Shown here: positions 26,629 to 34,227 of the stretch, in pieces
How positions within the stretch are numbered: the first letter of the stretch is position 1
How the letters are laid out: each line of letters begins with the position of its first letter
From: a bacterium
GTDB lineage: Bacteria > Patescibacteriota > Minisyncoccia > UBA6257 > 2-01-FULL-56-20
Assembly (NCBI GenBank): GCA_021780195.1
Contig: JAJXZE010000019.1
Coordinates: 1-52,206, forward strand
Direction of reading: 5' to 3'
DNA length: 52,206 nt
The notes under the pieces: generated by a model
Seen by the model: only the letters and a program-made list of their open reading frames with translations
Told to the model about the DNA's origin: nothing
The model's database searches: none
Made by a program: the position numbers and the translations under genes

Positions 26629-27058
26629 CATCGTGATTGACCCGCTCGCCCCAAGATCCCCTCTTTTCTTCGGGAAGCATCTCCGCAAGCGCAAGCATTA
26701 CCTTATCCGACTCCCTCTTGAGCCTCTCCTGCAGTTCCTTTATGCGGTCGAGATCCGCTCGCGTAACACTCTTCGGATCTTCCCTCCTGCGTTTCAAAAT
26801 TTCGCCGAGATCCTTAAGGCCCTCAATCTTCTCCGGAACGATCGGCTTGCCGATGATCATCTCGGCTTCCGGTCTCCCCAAGAGGCCACCAATGCCTTTT
26901 TTGCGAATGACCGCATCGGGACTGTCCGATTTTATGTTCACCGCGATGGGAACAATGATGGCATTGGAAATCTCGGCAAGATATACGCCTCCATATCCGC
27001 CCCTAGCCGGCAACTTGCCATCTTTCACGGGAGTTGGATCATAGGCCGCAATCAACAT
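26609..27058 (-). CDS. PlsC-like acyltransferase C-terminal portion (lacks HX4D region)
   Basis: DGKLPARGGYGGVYLAEISNAIIVPIAVNI...MIIGKPI; in-frame TGA just upstream. Confidence 0.6.
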   Translation of the reverse strand: MLIAAYDPTPVKDGKLPARGGYGGVYLAEISNAIIVPIAVNIKSDSPDAVIRKKGIGGLLGRPEAEMIIGKPIVPEKIEGLKDLGEILKRRREDPKSVTRADLDRIKELQERLKRESDKVMLALAEMLPEEKRGSWGERVNHDDEGKEV

Positions 27059-27222
27059 CGCATCACCCTCGTCGGCGTTTCATTGCGCTTTGCGGGAAAT
27101 TCTCCTTCTGTGGGTGCCAGATTACGCCCTACCGATTCGAATTTCATTGACTTTAGCATATCATTCCGATACGGGGATGGCAAGATAAAAATGCGGGCCG
27201 TGGCGGGGCCCGCAAAAGACGA

Positions 27223-27474
27223 TCAGAGGCAGATGAGCTGGCGCATGGCCAGCCATACAAACAGCCCCCAGATTCCTGCGGGCGCAAGCACCCGAAAGGA
27301 AAATACCGCAAACGGGACGCCTATCGGCAATCCCATAGGCGGCGGGGGCGGCGGCCACGATTCCTTTAGGTATTTCATTGCCCAGCGCCGACCGCGCCGG
27401 GTCGCCGCCACGGCGACGATTGCCCCCGCCGTCGCCGCAAGAAACGCAAATGATACGAAGTTCGCTATCGTCAT
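27223..27474 (-). CDS. Small membrane protein, unknown
   Basis: Two hydrophobic segments; AGGAGGTTCGCCATGACG at start. Confidence 0.6.
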   Translation of the reverse strand: MTIANFVSFAFLAATAGAIVAVAATRRGRRWAMKYLKESWPPPPPPMGLPIGVPFAVFSFRVLAPAGIWGLFVWLAMRQLICL

Positions 27475-27530
27475 GGCGAACCTCCTTTCTAGAACATATT
27501 ATACAATAATCTACGAATAACGCAACCTCC

Positions 27531-27728
27531 TCAATCTTCAAACAAAAACACCTTGTCCACCGTGCTGCCGAGCGCCTTCGCGATGTCGTGCGCGAGCTTG
27601 AGCGAAGGGTTGTACTTCCCCTGCTCCAGGAATACGACGGTTTCACGGCGCACGCCCGCCAGGCGCGCCAGTTCGTCCTGGGTCAAGCCGCGCTTCGCGC
27701 GAAGTTCTTTAATCCGGTTCTGCATCAC
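27531..27728 (-). CDS. XRE-family HTH regulator
   Basis: [49 protein letters not shown]. Confidence 0.95.
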   Translation of the reverse strand: MMQNRIKELRAKRGLTQDELARLAGVRRETVVFLEQGKYNPSLKLAHDIAKALGSTVDKVFLFED

Positions 27729-27731
27729 GCT

Positions 27732-28286
27732 TTATGATCGTCCGCAGGGAGCCGTCGGCGCGGGGGCGGCGGGATGGCCGTGCGCCGTCCATTGCCCGTT
27801 CACGCAAATCCAATCATCCTCGCCGGACAGGAAACGGACACCCACGGCGAACATCGCAATGAAAAGCGCGATCACAAGGACGATGAGCATCGTCCTTTTT
27901 CTACCGGAAGAGGCATAGCGGGAGTGATAGCTCACGAGCGCGGCATAGACAAGCATGAGAAGACATGTCGAGAACGCAAGCGTAAGACCGATCGCCTCGT
28001 AGGCGGGATTCCGGTCGCGGAACGCGTAAAACATGAGCGTCGCGATCACGGCGATCCATGAATATATCTGGATGGCAAGAAACGCCGCCCTGCCGCCGAT
28101 CGCAAAATCGCGCTCGTCCGCCACGATCTCCTTCACGCGGCGGCGGAGGAAAAGAAGCACGAGCACCGCGGCGACCAGCACCGCGACGGGTACGAGATAG
28201 CTCCGGTAAACGATCGCCTGGCCGACCACCGCCGCCACGATGACCACGACCGCAAGCTTCGCGAACCGATATTGTTTTGCGCTCAT
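27732..28286 (-). CDS. DUF2178-like membrane protein
   Basis: Four TM segments, VADERDFAIGGRAAFLA; paired with XRE gene. Confidence 0.75.
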   Translation of the reverse strand: MSAKQYRFAKLAVVVIVAAVVGQAIVYRSYLVPVAVLVAAVLVLLFLRRRVKEIVADERDFAIGGRAAFLAIQIYSWIAVIATLMFYAFRDRNPAYEAIGLTLAFSTCLLMLVYAALVSYHSRYASSGRKRTMLIVLVIALFIAMFAVGVRFLSGEDDWICVNGQWTAHGHPAAPAPTAPCGRS

Positions 28287-28581
28287 GCGACAATGTTATA
28301 TTTTTCTAACATTCCTGTCAAGCGGAGGCGTCCCCTCCCACGCCGTGCGTTATCCTGCGGTGACGATGTCCCGAAGTTCGAACTAAACGGCAAGATCAAT
28401 ATCTGAACAGTTGATAACACTGTACAGAAATTAAGGAAAATTTACAGAGAAAAACCCGAATAGTTCGAACTCCTGGTTTTGCCAAAAAAGTTTACTAAAC
28501 ATTAAAATGTCTAACCGAACCGATAAAAACTCGCTGTTTCATTACACAAACTGACTTTCTGCTATAATCCACTGCAATCGG

Positions 28582-29049
28582 CTATATGCCCATAGTCACA
28601 TTTTCCTTCAACCTTGGGTCTAATTCATCTTTAAGGTGGTATTTTTCGACAATCTCATTCAAAACATCGCCCTCACTTTTTTCATCCTCAAATGAATTAT
28701 AATTATCTAATATTTCTTCTCCGACTTGAATATCTTTAATAGCGACTGTAATAACTTCTTCCTCGTTATCTCTGTATTCAGAAAGAACGTTCGGGTTTTC
28801 AGAATGATTAAAAAACTTCCCGTCATCGGAAGAAAAGCAATACAATTTACTTTTCTTACTTCTCCAGGAATATTTATAAATATAGATTTGCAATGCTTCT
28901 GGGAAAGCCAGGATCTGTTCGCGGGTAAATTTTAGATCAAATCCCGACGTGAATCTCCATATTTCAGTTCCTTTGGAAATAAACTGATCAGCAAAAAGAC
29001 CAAGGCCGTGAATTTTACTTTCTTTAACTTTTGTCTTTACTAACATCAT
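28582..29049 (-). CDS. SET-domain protein (putative protein lysine methyltransferase)
   Basis: SKIHGLGLFADQFISKGTEI; KFFNHSENPNV; AIKDIQVGEEILDNYNS. Confidence 0.92.
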   Translation of the reverse strand: MMLVKTKVKESKIHGLGLFADQFISKGTEIWRFTSGFDLKFTREQILAFPEALQIYIYKYSWRSKKSKLYCFSSDDGKFFNHSENPNVLSEYRDNEEEVITVAIKDIQVGEEILDNYNSFEDEKSEGDVLNEIVEKYHLKDELDPRLKENVTMGI

Positions 29050-29150
29050 ATAGTTCGAATCCCTTTAAGGTTCACTCATTTTATCATTTTTTCTTTTTAA
29101 GAAGTAGCGTAAAACAAGGTTTTATTTTAATGCTCATTCTCAAAGCTCCT

Positions 29151-29256
29151 GCGGTGTCTGCTTGAAAATATCCGAACTGAGCTGACTGGGCTTGGCGGTC
29201 GGAATTCCCCCCGCGCCTCCCTTCCGCCCGCCTCGCTTTGAAATGGAGCGGAAAGG
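29151..29256. repeat. Inverted repeat P, left copy (106 bp)
   Basis: Perfect reverse complement of 30508-30613. Confidence 0.95.
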
Positions 29257-29284
29257 ACGATTTCAAGTTTTTCTTTAACGGTTT

Positions 29285-30154
29285 TTATTCCAAATCGCTT
29301 TTGCCGATGTTGCATTTAGAGCAAAGCGTTTGTAGATTTTCTAAAACAGTCTCGCCACCATTCATCCACGCCTTGATATGGTCAACGTGTAGGATGATAG
29401 TCGGGTCGGTCGCGGGCGATCTTCCACAATTTTTACATTTGAAATTATCTCGTCTCATTACTATAAAACGAAGTCGCCAATTTATATTTCTTTGAGTTTT
29501 GTGGCGGGTTATTTTCTCGGTTTTCAAATTTGAATTAGTCTGAATCGGAGCTTTCTCTTCAATCAATAATTCCGTTTCACCTTCGTTCATATACTGGACA
29601 AAAGTTTCAAGAGCTTTGCGCCAAGAACCAAATCTATAGTCATATGCACCGACAGAATATTTTGAAAAAGGTTTTTCAATTTCGGCATAATTCGGTTGGC
29701 GTCCAAGCTTCGTCCAAACTTCTTCAAGATTTTTAAAATATTCTTCGTCGGTTATACCCAGCGTTCTCGTTTTTTCTAACCCCGCTTTTTCAAGAGCTTT
29801 AAACCACGACCCGAAAGCTCTGACGAATGGGCCAGAATCATATCTTCCAAGTGCGGCGTACTCATTAAGGGTAACGGAGTTTTTATTCAAGCTAGTTGCG
29901 ACACTCTTTAAATCTGCTAAAAGTTCATCGTCGCCGAGCTTTGGGTTTTTCCGTATTCGCAGACCCGCCATCCCCATCGCTTTCGTCCAAGAGCCAAACC
30001 TTCTTTGAATTGTCGAGGGGTCATATTTGCCGTACTTTCCATATTCTTCCGTGCTAAGCGAATCAAGTTTTAACTCTGTCGCAACCCTGCGTAGGTCAGA
30101 TAAAAAATCATCACTGGAGACATTGCGATTATATGGCTTCAGTTCAAATTTCAT
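29285..30154 (-). CDS. HNH endonuclease with three homing-endonuclease-associated (HNH_repeat) units
   Basis: Repeats ...EYGKYGKYDPSTIQRRFGSWTKAMGMAGL / EYAALGRYDSGPFVRAFGSWFKALEKAGL / ...YDYRFGSWRKALETF; HNH CKNCGRSP...HVDHIKAWMNGGETVLENLQTLCSKCN. Confidence 0.93.
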   Translation of the reverse strand: MKFELKPYNRNVSSDDFLSDLRRVATELKLDSLSTEEYGKYGKYDPSTIQRRFGSWTKAMGMAGLRIRKNPKLGDDELLADLKSVATSLNKNSVTLNEYAALGRYDSGPFVRAFGSWFKALEKAGLEKTRTLGITDEEYFKNLEEVWTKLGRQPNYAEIEKPFSKYSVGAYDYRFGSWRKALETFVQYMNEGETELLIEEKAPIQTNSNLKTEKITRHKTQRNINWRLRFIVMRRDNFKCKNCGRSPATDPTIILHVDHIKAWMNGGETVLENLQTLCSKCNIGKSDLE

Positions 30155-30158
30155 AAAA

Positions 30159-30356
30159 TTATTTCACTAATTCTTCCATCGAAACGCCTAACGCCTTGGC
30201 GATCTTGGCGACGGTTTGAACACTTGGCTTTACGACTACATTACTCTCAATCTTAGTAAGGGTAGTGTGCTTCACGCCCGACTTCCTTACCAAATCATCT
30301 TGGGTTAGACCAAGCTTATTGCGCGCCTTTTTGATGTTCTCGCCAACCGTTGCCAT
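30159..30356 (-). CDS. XRE-family HTH regulator
   Basis: IKKARNKLGLTQDDLVRKSGVKHTTLTKIESN. Confidence 0.95.
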   Translation of the reverse strand: MATVGENIKKARNKLGLTQDDLVRKSGVKHTTLTKIESNVVVKPSVQTVAKIAKALGVSMEELVK

Positions 30357-30507
30357 AGTTTCAATACTTTGATATCATTATTCGTATAATGTACGATAAC
30401 AATATTATGATAGCAAAATTATTCTTTTGCCTCAATTCGAGGAAAAGCCCGCTTCTGGCCTCCATAAAGTTCGAGTCGACATTTTTGACGGGTTCTTTGG
30501 CGGTTTG

Positions 30508-30613
30508 CCTTTCCGCTCCATTTCAAAGCGAGGCGGGCGGAAGGGAGGCGCGGGGGGAATTCCGACCGCCAAGCCCAGTCAGCTCAGTTCGGATATTTTC
30601 AAGCAGACACCGC
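30508..30613. repeat. Inverted repeat P, right copy (106 bp)
   Basis: Perfect reverse complement of 29151-29256. Confidence 0.95.
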
Positions 30614-30692
30614 CAGTTGGGAAATGGGTTGCCCGCTATGCGGGCTTGCCAGCCGTTGTGTGCCGAAAAATCGAGCCGTTTTGAATTCAGTA
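30608..30692. repeat. Inverted repeat B, left copy (85 bp)
   Basis: Perfect reverse complement of 32078-32162; overlaps P by the CACCGC core. Confidence 0.95.
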
Positions 30693-30720
30693 AGGCCAGA
30701 AGCGGGCTTTTCTCAATCCT

Positions 30721-32169
30721 ATGAAATATTTTATCTATACCAGAAAATCAACCGAGAGCGAGGAAAGGCAGGTGATGTCCCTCGAATCACAGCTGAACGA
30801 GCTGAAAGAATTTGCTGTCAAAGAAAAACTTGAAATCGTCGCTTCGCTTAGCGAAGCACAAACCGCCAAAGAACCAGGGCGAAAGGTTTTTGCAGAAATG
30901 CTTGATCGGATTTGCGCGGGAGAAGCCGACGGAGTTTTGGCTTGGCATCCCGACCGATTAGCTCGTAATTCGATAGACGGCGGAAAGATTATCTACCTGC
31001 TGGACACAGGAAAAATCAAAGACCTCAAATTTCCGACGTTTTGGTTCGACAGCACGCCGCAGGGAAAATTTATGCTAAACATCGCCTTTGGGCAGAGCAA
31101 ATACTATGTGGATAATTTGAGCGAGAATATCAAGCGAGGCCACCGCCAAAAACTGCGGAAAGGAATTTGGCCTGGCTTCGCCCCGCTCGGCTATTTAAAC
31201 AATTCAAAGACAAGGGCGATTGATGTTGATGGCGAAAGAGCGCCAATTATCAGAAAAGCTTTTGAGCTATATGCGACTGGCGAATATACCCTAAAAGCCC
31301 TTGCTAGGATTTTGGATCAAGCGGGGCTAAGAAGCCATAAGGACAACATTCTTGTGGTTGCCTGTGTCCAGCGACTTTTGAAAAACCCTTTTTACTATGG
31401 AATTTTCCGCTTCAACGGTGAGCTGTACGAAGGAAGCCACGAGCCAATTATTTCTAAAAAACTTTTTGATTCCGCTCAGCAAGTGATGGCGAATCGCGGC
31501 AAGAAGAAGCGAAAGCGAAAACACGACTTCGCTTTTTCGGGATTCATGAAATGCGGAAAGTGTGGTTGCCTCATCACCGCCGAGACACAGAAGGGTTATG
31601 TGTATTATCGTTGCACCAAGAAAAAGCAGACCTGCGGCGAGAAGTATCTGCGGGAAGAACTGCTTATTGAACAAATGAAGTCCATTATTCAAAAAGTTTC
31701 CATTCCCGACAACTGGGCAAAAAATATGCTCGACGAGCTAGACTGCGAGAAGGAGAGTATCCAAAACGAGGGCATTTCTTTTGTCCAAAATCTGAAATCT
31801 CAGAAAGCGGAAATTGAGCAGAAAATGGACCGCTTGCTCGATGTCTACCTTGAGGGCAGAGGTATATCGTCTGACGAGTATCAGACCAAAAAAGTGAAAT
31901 TACTCAACGAGAAAGCTGACCTAGAGCAAGAAATCAGAGATTTTGGGCAAAATGGAAATAATCGGCTCGAACCGATACGGGAGGTTATTTTATTGAGTAG
32001 CCAAGCTAAAACTATTTTATCGCAGGGCGACAAAGCGCAAATCCGCGCATTTCTCAAAAATATCGGCTCGAACTTTATACTGAATTCAAAACGGCTCGAT
32101 TTTTCGGCACACAACGGCTGGCAAGCCCGCATAGCGGGCAACCCATTTCCCAACTGGCGGTGGGGGTGA
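30721..32169 (+). CDS. Large serine recombinase (resolvase + recombinase + zinc ribbon)
   Basis: MKYFIYTRKSTESEERQVMSLESQ; WHPDRLARNSIDGG; CGKCGCLITAETQKGYVYYRCTKK. Confidence 0.97.
   Translation: MKYFIYTRKSTESEERQVMSLESQLNELKEFAVKEKLEIVASLSEAQTAKEPGRKVFAEMLDRICAGEADGVLAWHPDRLARNSIDGGKIIYLLDTGKIKDLKFPTFWFDSTPQGKFMLNIAFGQSKYYVDNLSENIKRGHRQKLRKGIWPGFAPLGYLNNSKTRAIDVDGERAPIIRKAFELYATGEYTLKALARILDQAGLRSHKDNILVVACVQRLLKNPFYYGIFRFNGELYEGSHEPIISKKLFDSAQQVMANRGKKKRKRKHDFAFSGFMKCGKCGCLITAETQKGYVYYRCTKKKQTCGEKYLREELLIEQMKSIIQKVSIPDNWAKNMLDELDCEKESIQNEGISFVQNLKSQKAEIEQKMDRLLDVYLEGRGISSDEYQTKKVKLLNEKADLEQEIRDFGQNGNNRLEPIREVILLSSQAKTILSQGDKAQIRAFLKNIGSNFILNSKRLDFSAHNGWQARIAGNPFPNWRWG
32078..32162. repeat. 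Inverted repeat B, right copy (85 bp), covers recombinase C-terminus and tRNA 3' end
   Basis: Perfect reverse complement of 30608-30692. Confidence 0.95.
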
Positions 32170-32244
32170 GATTCGAACTCACGATGCGGTTTCCCGCATA
32201 ATGGTTTTCAAGACCATCGCCTTCAGCCTCTCGGCCACCCCACC
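32155..32244 (-). tRNA. tRNA-Ser (TGA), CCA encoded
   Basis: GGTGGGGTGGCCGAGAGGCTGAAGGCGATGGTCTTGAAAACCATTATGCGGGAAACCGCATCGTGAGTTCGAATCTCACCCCCACCGCCA. Confidence 0.95.
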
Positions 32245-32266
32245 ATCGCTCCATCGGCGCCCTCAG

Positions 32267-32339
32267 TGGACCGGACGGGATTCGAACCCGTCACCTTTCG
32301 CATGCCATGCGAACGCTCTACCAAATGAGCTACCGGCCC
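32267..32339 (-). tRNA. tRNA-Ala (GGC)
   Basis: GGGCCGGTAGCTCATTTGGTAGAGCGTTCGCATGGCATGCGAAAGGTGACGGGTTCGAATCCCGTCCGGTCCA; G3-U70 pair present. Confidence 0.95.
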
Positions 32340-32481
32340 CCGTCAATGATTCTAAGATTATTTGGGCTATTATATCAAGCTCCTGCTGAATCCACGTTCC
32401 TGCGCACATCACACTGCATACGCCTTTAAAAGAATGGCCCGCATGTTCGTGCAGGCCATTCCGTCCCGATGTCAATCCGAT

Positions 32482-32751
32482 CTATTTCCCCTCTTCCTTC
32501 TTTTCCGCACCGATGCGGCGCGCTTTTCCCGTGCTGAAAACGTAAAGATAAAGGATCTCGAGGATGCCGGCCGTGTTTACCACGAGTAGGACCACGAACC
32601 ACACCTTACTCCCCTCGCGCGCCGATTTCCAGAGCGCAAGCCCTTTCCAGACAATGGACCACACGAGCAGGAGAACGAGCAGGATGCCGGTGGTTCCCAT
32701 GAACAAAGCCGGACCGACCCCCTGCCAACCGTCAAAAATGCCAGGATGCAT
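32482..32751 (-). CDS. DUF5652-like small membrane protein
   Basis: WSIVWKGLALWKSAREGSKVWFVVLLVVNTAGILEILYLYVFS. Confidence 0.85.
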   Translation of the reverse strand: MHPGIFDGWQGVGPALFMGTTGILLVLLLVWSIVWKGLALWKSAREGSKVWFVVLLVVNTAGILEILYLYVFSTGKARRIGAEKKEEGK

Positions 32752-32817
32752 ATGGATAACTGATAAGCTATATGTCCCTTGCGACCTTTTCTATATCCTC
32801 TATAGTGTATCGTAAGC

Positions 32818-32889
32818 GCCCTCGTAGTTCAATGGATAGAACGGCTCACTCCTAACGAGTCGATAGAGGTTCGATTCCTCTCGAGGGCA
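32818..32889 (+). tRNA. tRNA-Arg (CCT)
   Basis: GCCCTCGTAGTTCAATGGATAGAACGGCTCACTCCTAACGAGTCGATAGAGGTTCGATTCCTCTCGAGGGCA; loop CTCCTAA. Confidence 0.95.
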
Positions 32890-33054
32890 CACCCAGGCAG
32901 AAGCACTCATATCTCGTCGCCATGGGCTCCCTTTTTTTATTTCCATCATGTCGTGCGTCTTCCCGCGTTCCTCCGCGCGCCCGGTTCGGGGAGGGCCGCG
33001 CAGGCCCGTCCGGCTCGGTCCGCAAAATGCGGCGTTCGGCATTTTGCGGCGGGC

Positions 33055-33104
33055 GGGCCGAGCGACAGGAAACCATCGCCGCAGGAGCGATGGTATTCCG
33101 GCTC
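33055..33104. repeat. 50-nt structured repeat, copy 2
   Basis: 48/50 identical to 14304-14353. Confidence 0.9.
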
Positions 33105-33148
33105 CACGAAACGGCGCGCCGAGGGACGCGGGATTCGCCGCGGCATGC

Positions 33149-33154
33149 TACAAT
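33149..33154 (+). promoter_or_regulatory. -10 box for likely leaderless mRNA
   Basis: TACAAT ending 7 nt before ATG 33161. Confidence 0.5.
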
Positions 33155-33160
33155 AATCCC

Positions 33161-34177
33161 ATGACTGAGAGGCGCGTGATCAAGACCATCAGGAAAGTGA
33201 TGCCGGCCGTGGTATCGATCGTGATCACGAAGCATCTCGAGGACGTGGAGAAAGAACTCCCCAAGGAGGGCACGCCTGTTCCCGAGGAGATGGTCGACCG
33301 CCACGGCATGGTGGAGGTCGGCGGCGGATCGGGCTTCATCGTGGACCCTAAGGGCCTCATCCTTACGAATAAGCACGTGGTCGCGGATCGCAAAGCGGAA
33401 TACGCCGTCATCCTGAACGACGGCCGGAAGTTCCCCGCCGCGATCCTTTCGCGTGATCCGATCAACGACCTTGCCATCCTCAAGGTGGACGCTCCAAAGC
33501 GCCTCCCCTCCCTCGCACTCGGCGATGCGACCCGGCTTGAGCTCGGCGAAAGCATCATCGCCATCGGCAACGCGCTCGGCATTTTCAAGAACACGGTGTC
33601 CCTCGGCATCGTCTCCGGCCTTTCCCGCGCGATCACCGCGCAGGCCGAACCGGACGCTCCCCCGCAGGAGATGCGCGGCCTCATCCAGACGGACGCCGCG
33701 ATCAACCCGGGCAACTCGGGCGGGCCGCTCGTCGACGGAAAAGGGCGCGTCGTGGCCGTGAATGCCGCGATCGTCTCCGGCGCGCAGAACATCGGCTTCG
33801 CGATCCCCGTGAACGCCGCGCGGCGCGACCTTGACGACCTGCGCCGCTACGGCCGCATCCGCCAGCCGCTCCTCGGCCTCCGATACGTGATGGTGGACGC
33901 GGACCTCAGGGAAAAGATGAATCTCGCCGCGGACCACGGCGCGCTCGTCATCCGCGAAGCGGAACACGACTACGCCGTGGCGCCAGGGAGCCCGGCCGCG
34001 AAAGCGGACATTAAAGAGGGAGATCTCATTATGAAATTGAATGGCCAGGATCTCAATCTCGAACACCCCATCCAGGATTTCCTCGCGGACATGAGCGTGG
34101 GAGACGAGGTGGAACTCCTCGTGCTCCGCGGCGGCAAGGAGACCACGGCAAAGCTCACGCTCGCCGAGCGGAAGTAA
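33161..34177 (+). CDS. HtrA/DegP-like trypsin-PDZ serine protease without evident signal peptide
   Basis: GSGFIVDPKGLILTNKHVV, DLAILKVDA, QTDAAINPGNSGGPL, C-terminal PDZ. Confidence 0.95.
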   Translation: MTERRVIKTIRKVMPAVVSIVITKHLEDVEKELPKEGTPVPEEMVDRHGMVEVGGGSGFIVDPKGLILTNKHVVADRKAEYAVILNDGRKFPAAILSRDPINDLAILKVDAPKRLPSLALGDATRLELGESIIAIGNALGIFKNTVSLGIVSGLSRAITAQAEPDAPPQEMRGLIQTDAAINPGNSGGPLVDGKGRVVAVNAAIVSGAQNIGFAIPVNAARRDLDDLRRYGRIRQPLLGLRYVMVDADLREKMNLAADHGALVIREAEHDYAVAPGSPAAKADIKEGDLIMKLNGQDLNLEHPIQDFLADMSVGDEVELLVLRGGKETTAKLTLAERK

Positions 34178-34227
34178 CCGCCGCGCCCGCGCCTCCCGCA
34201 CGCGCCCGCGCCAGCGGGCGTATTTTT

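Noticed and set aside
29151-30613. Conventional IS element bounded by terminal inverted repeats
   Set aside because: No transposase or target-site duplication; the enclosed genes are HNH and XRE, and the repeats continue into an att-like junction.
30721-32169. Diversity-generating retroelement or group II intron
   Set aside because: No reverse transcriptase or VR/TR pair; repeats are inverted and the recombinase is a resolvase-type enzyme.
32852-34201. 449-aa minus-strand ORF
   Set aside because: Antisense to the convincing htrA-like gene.
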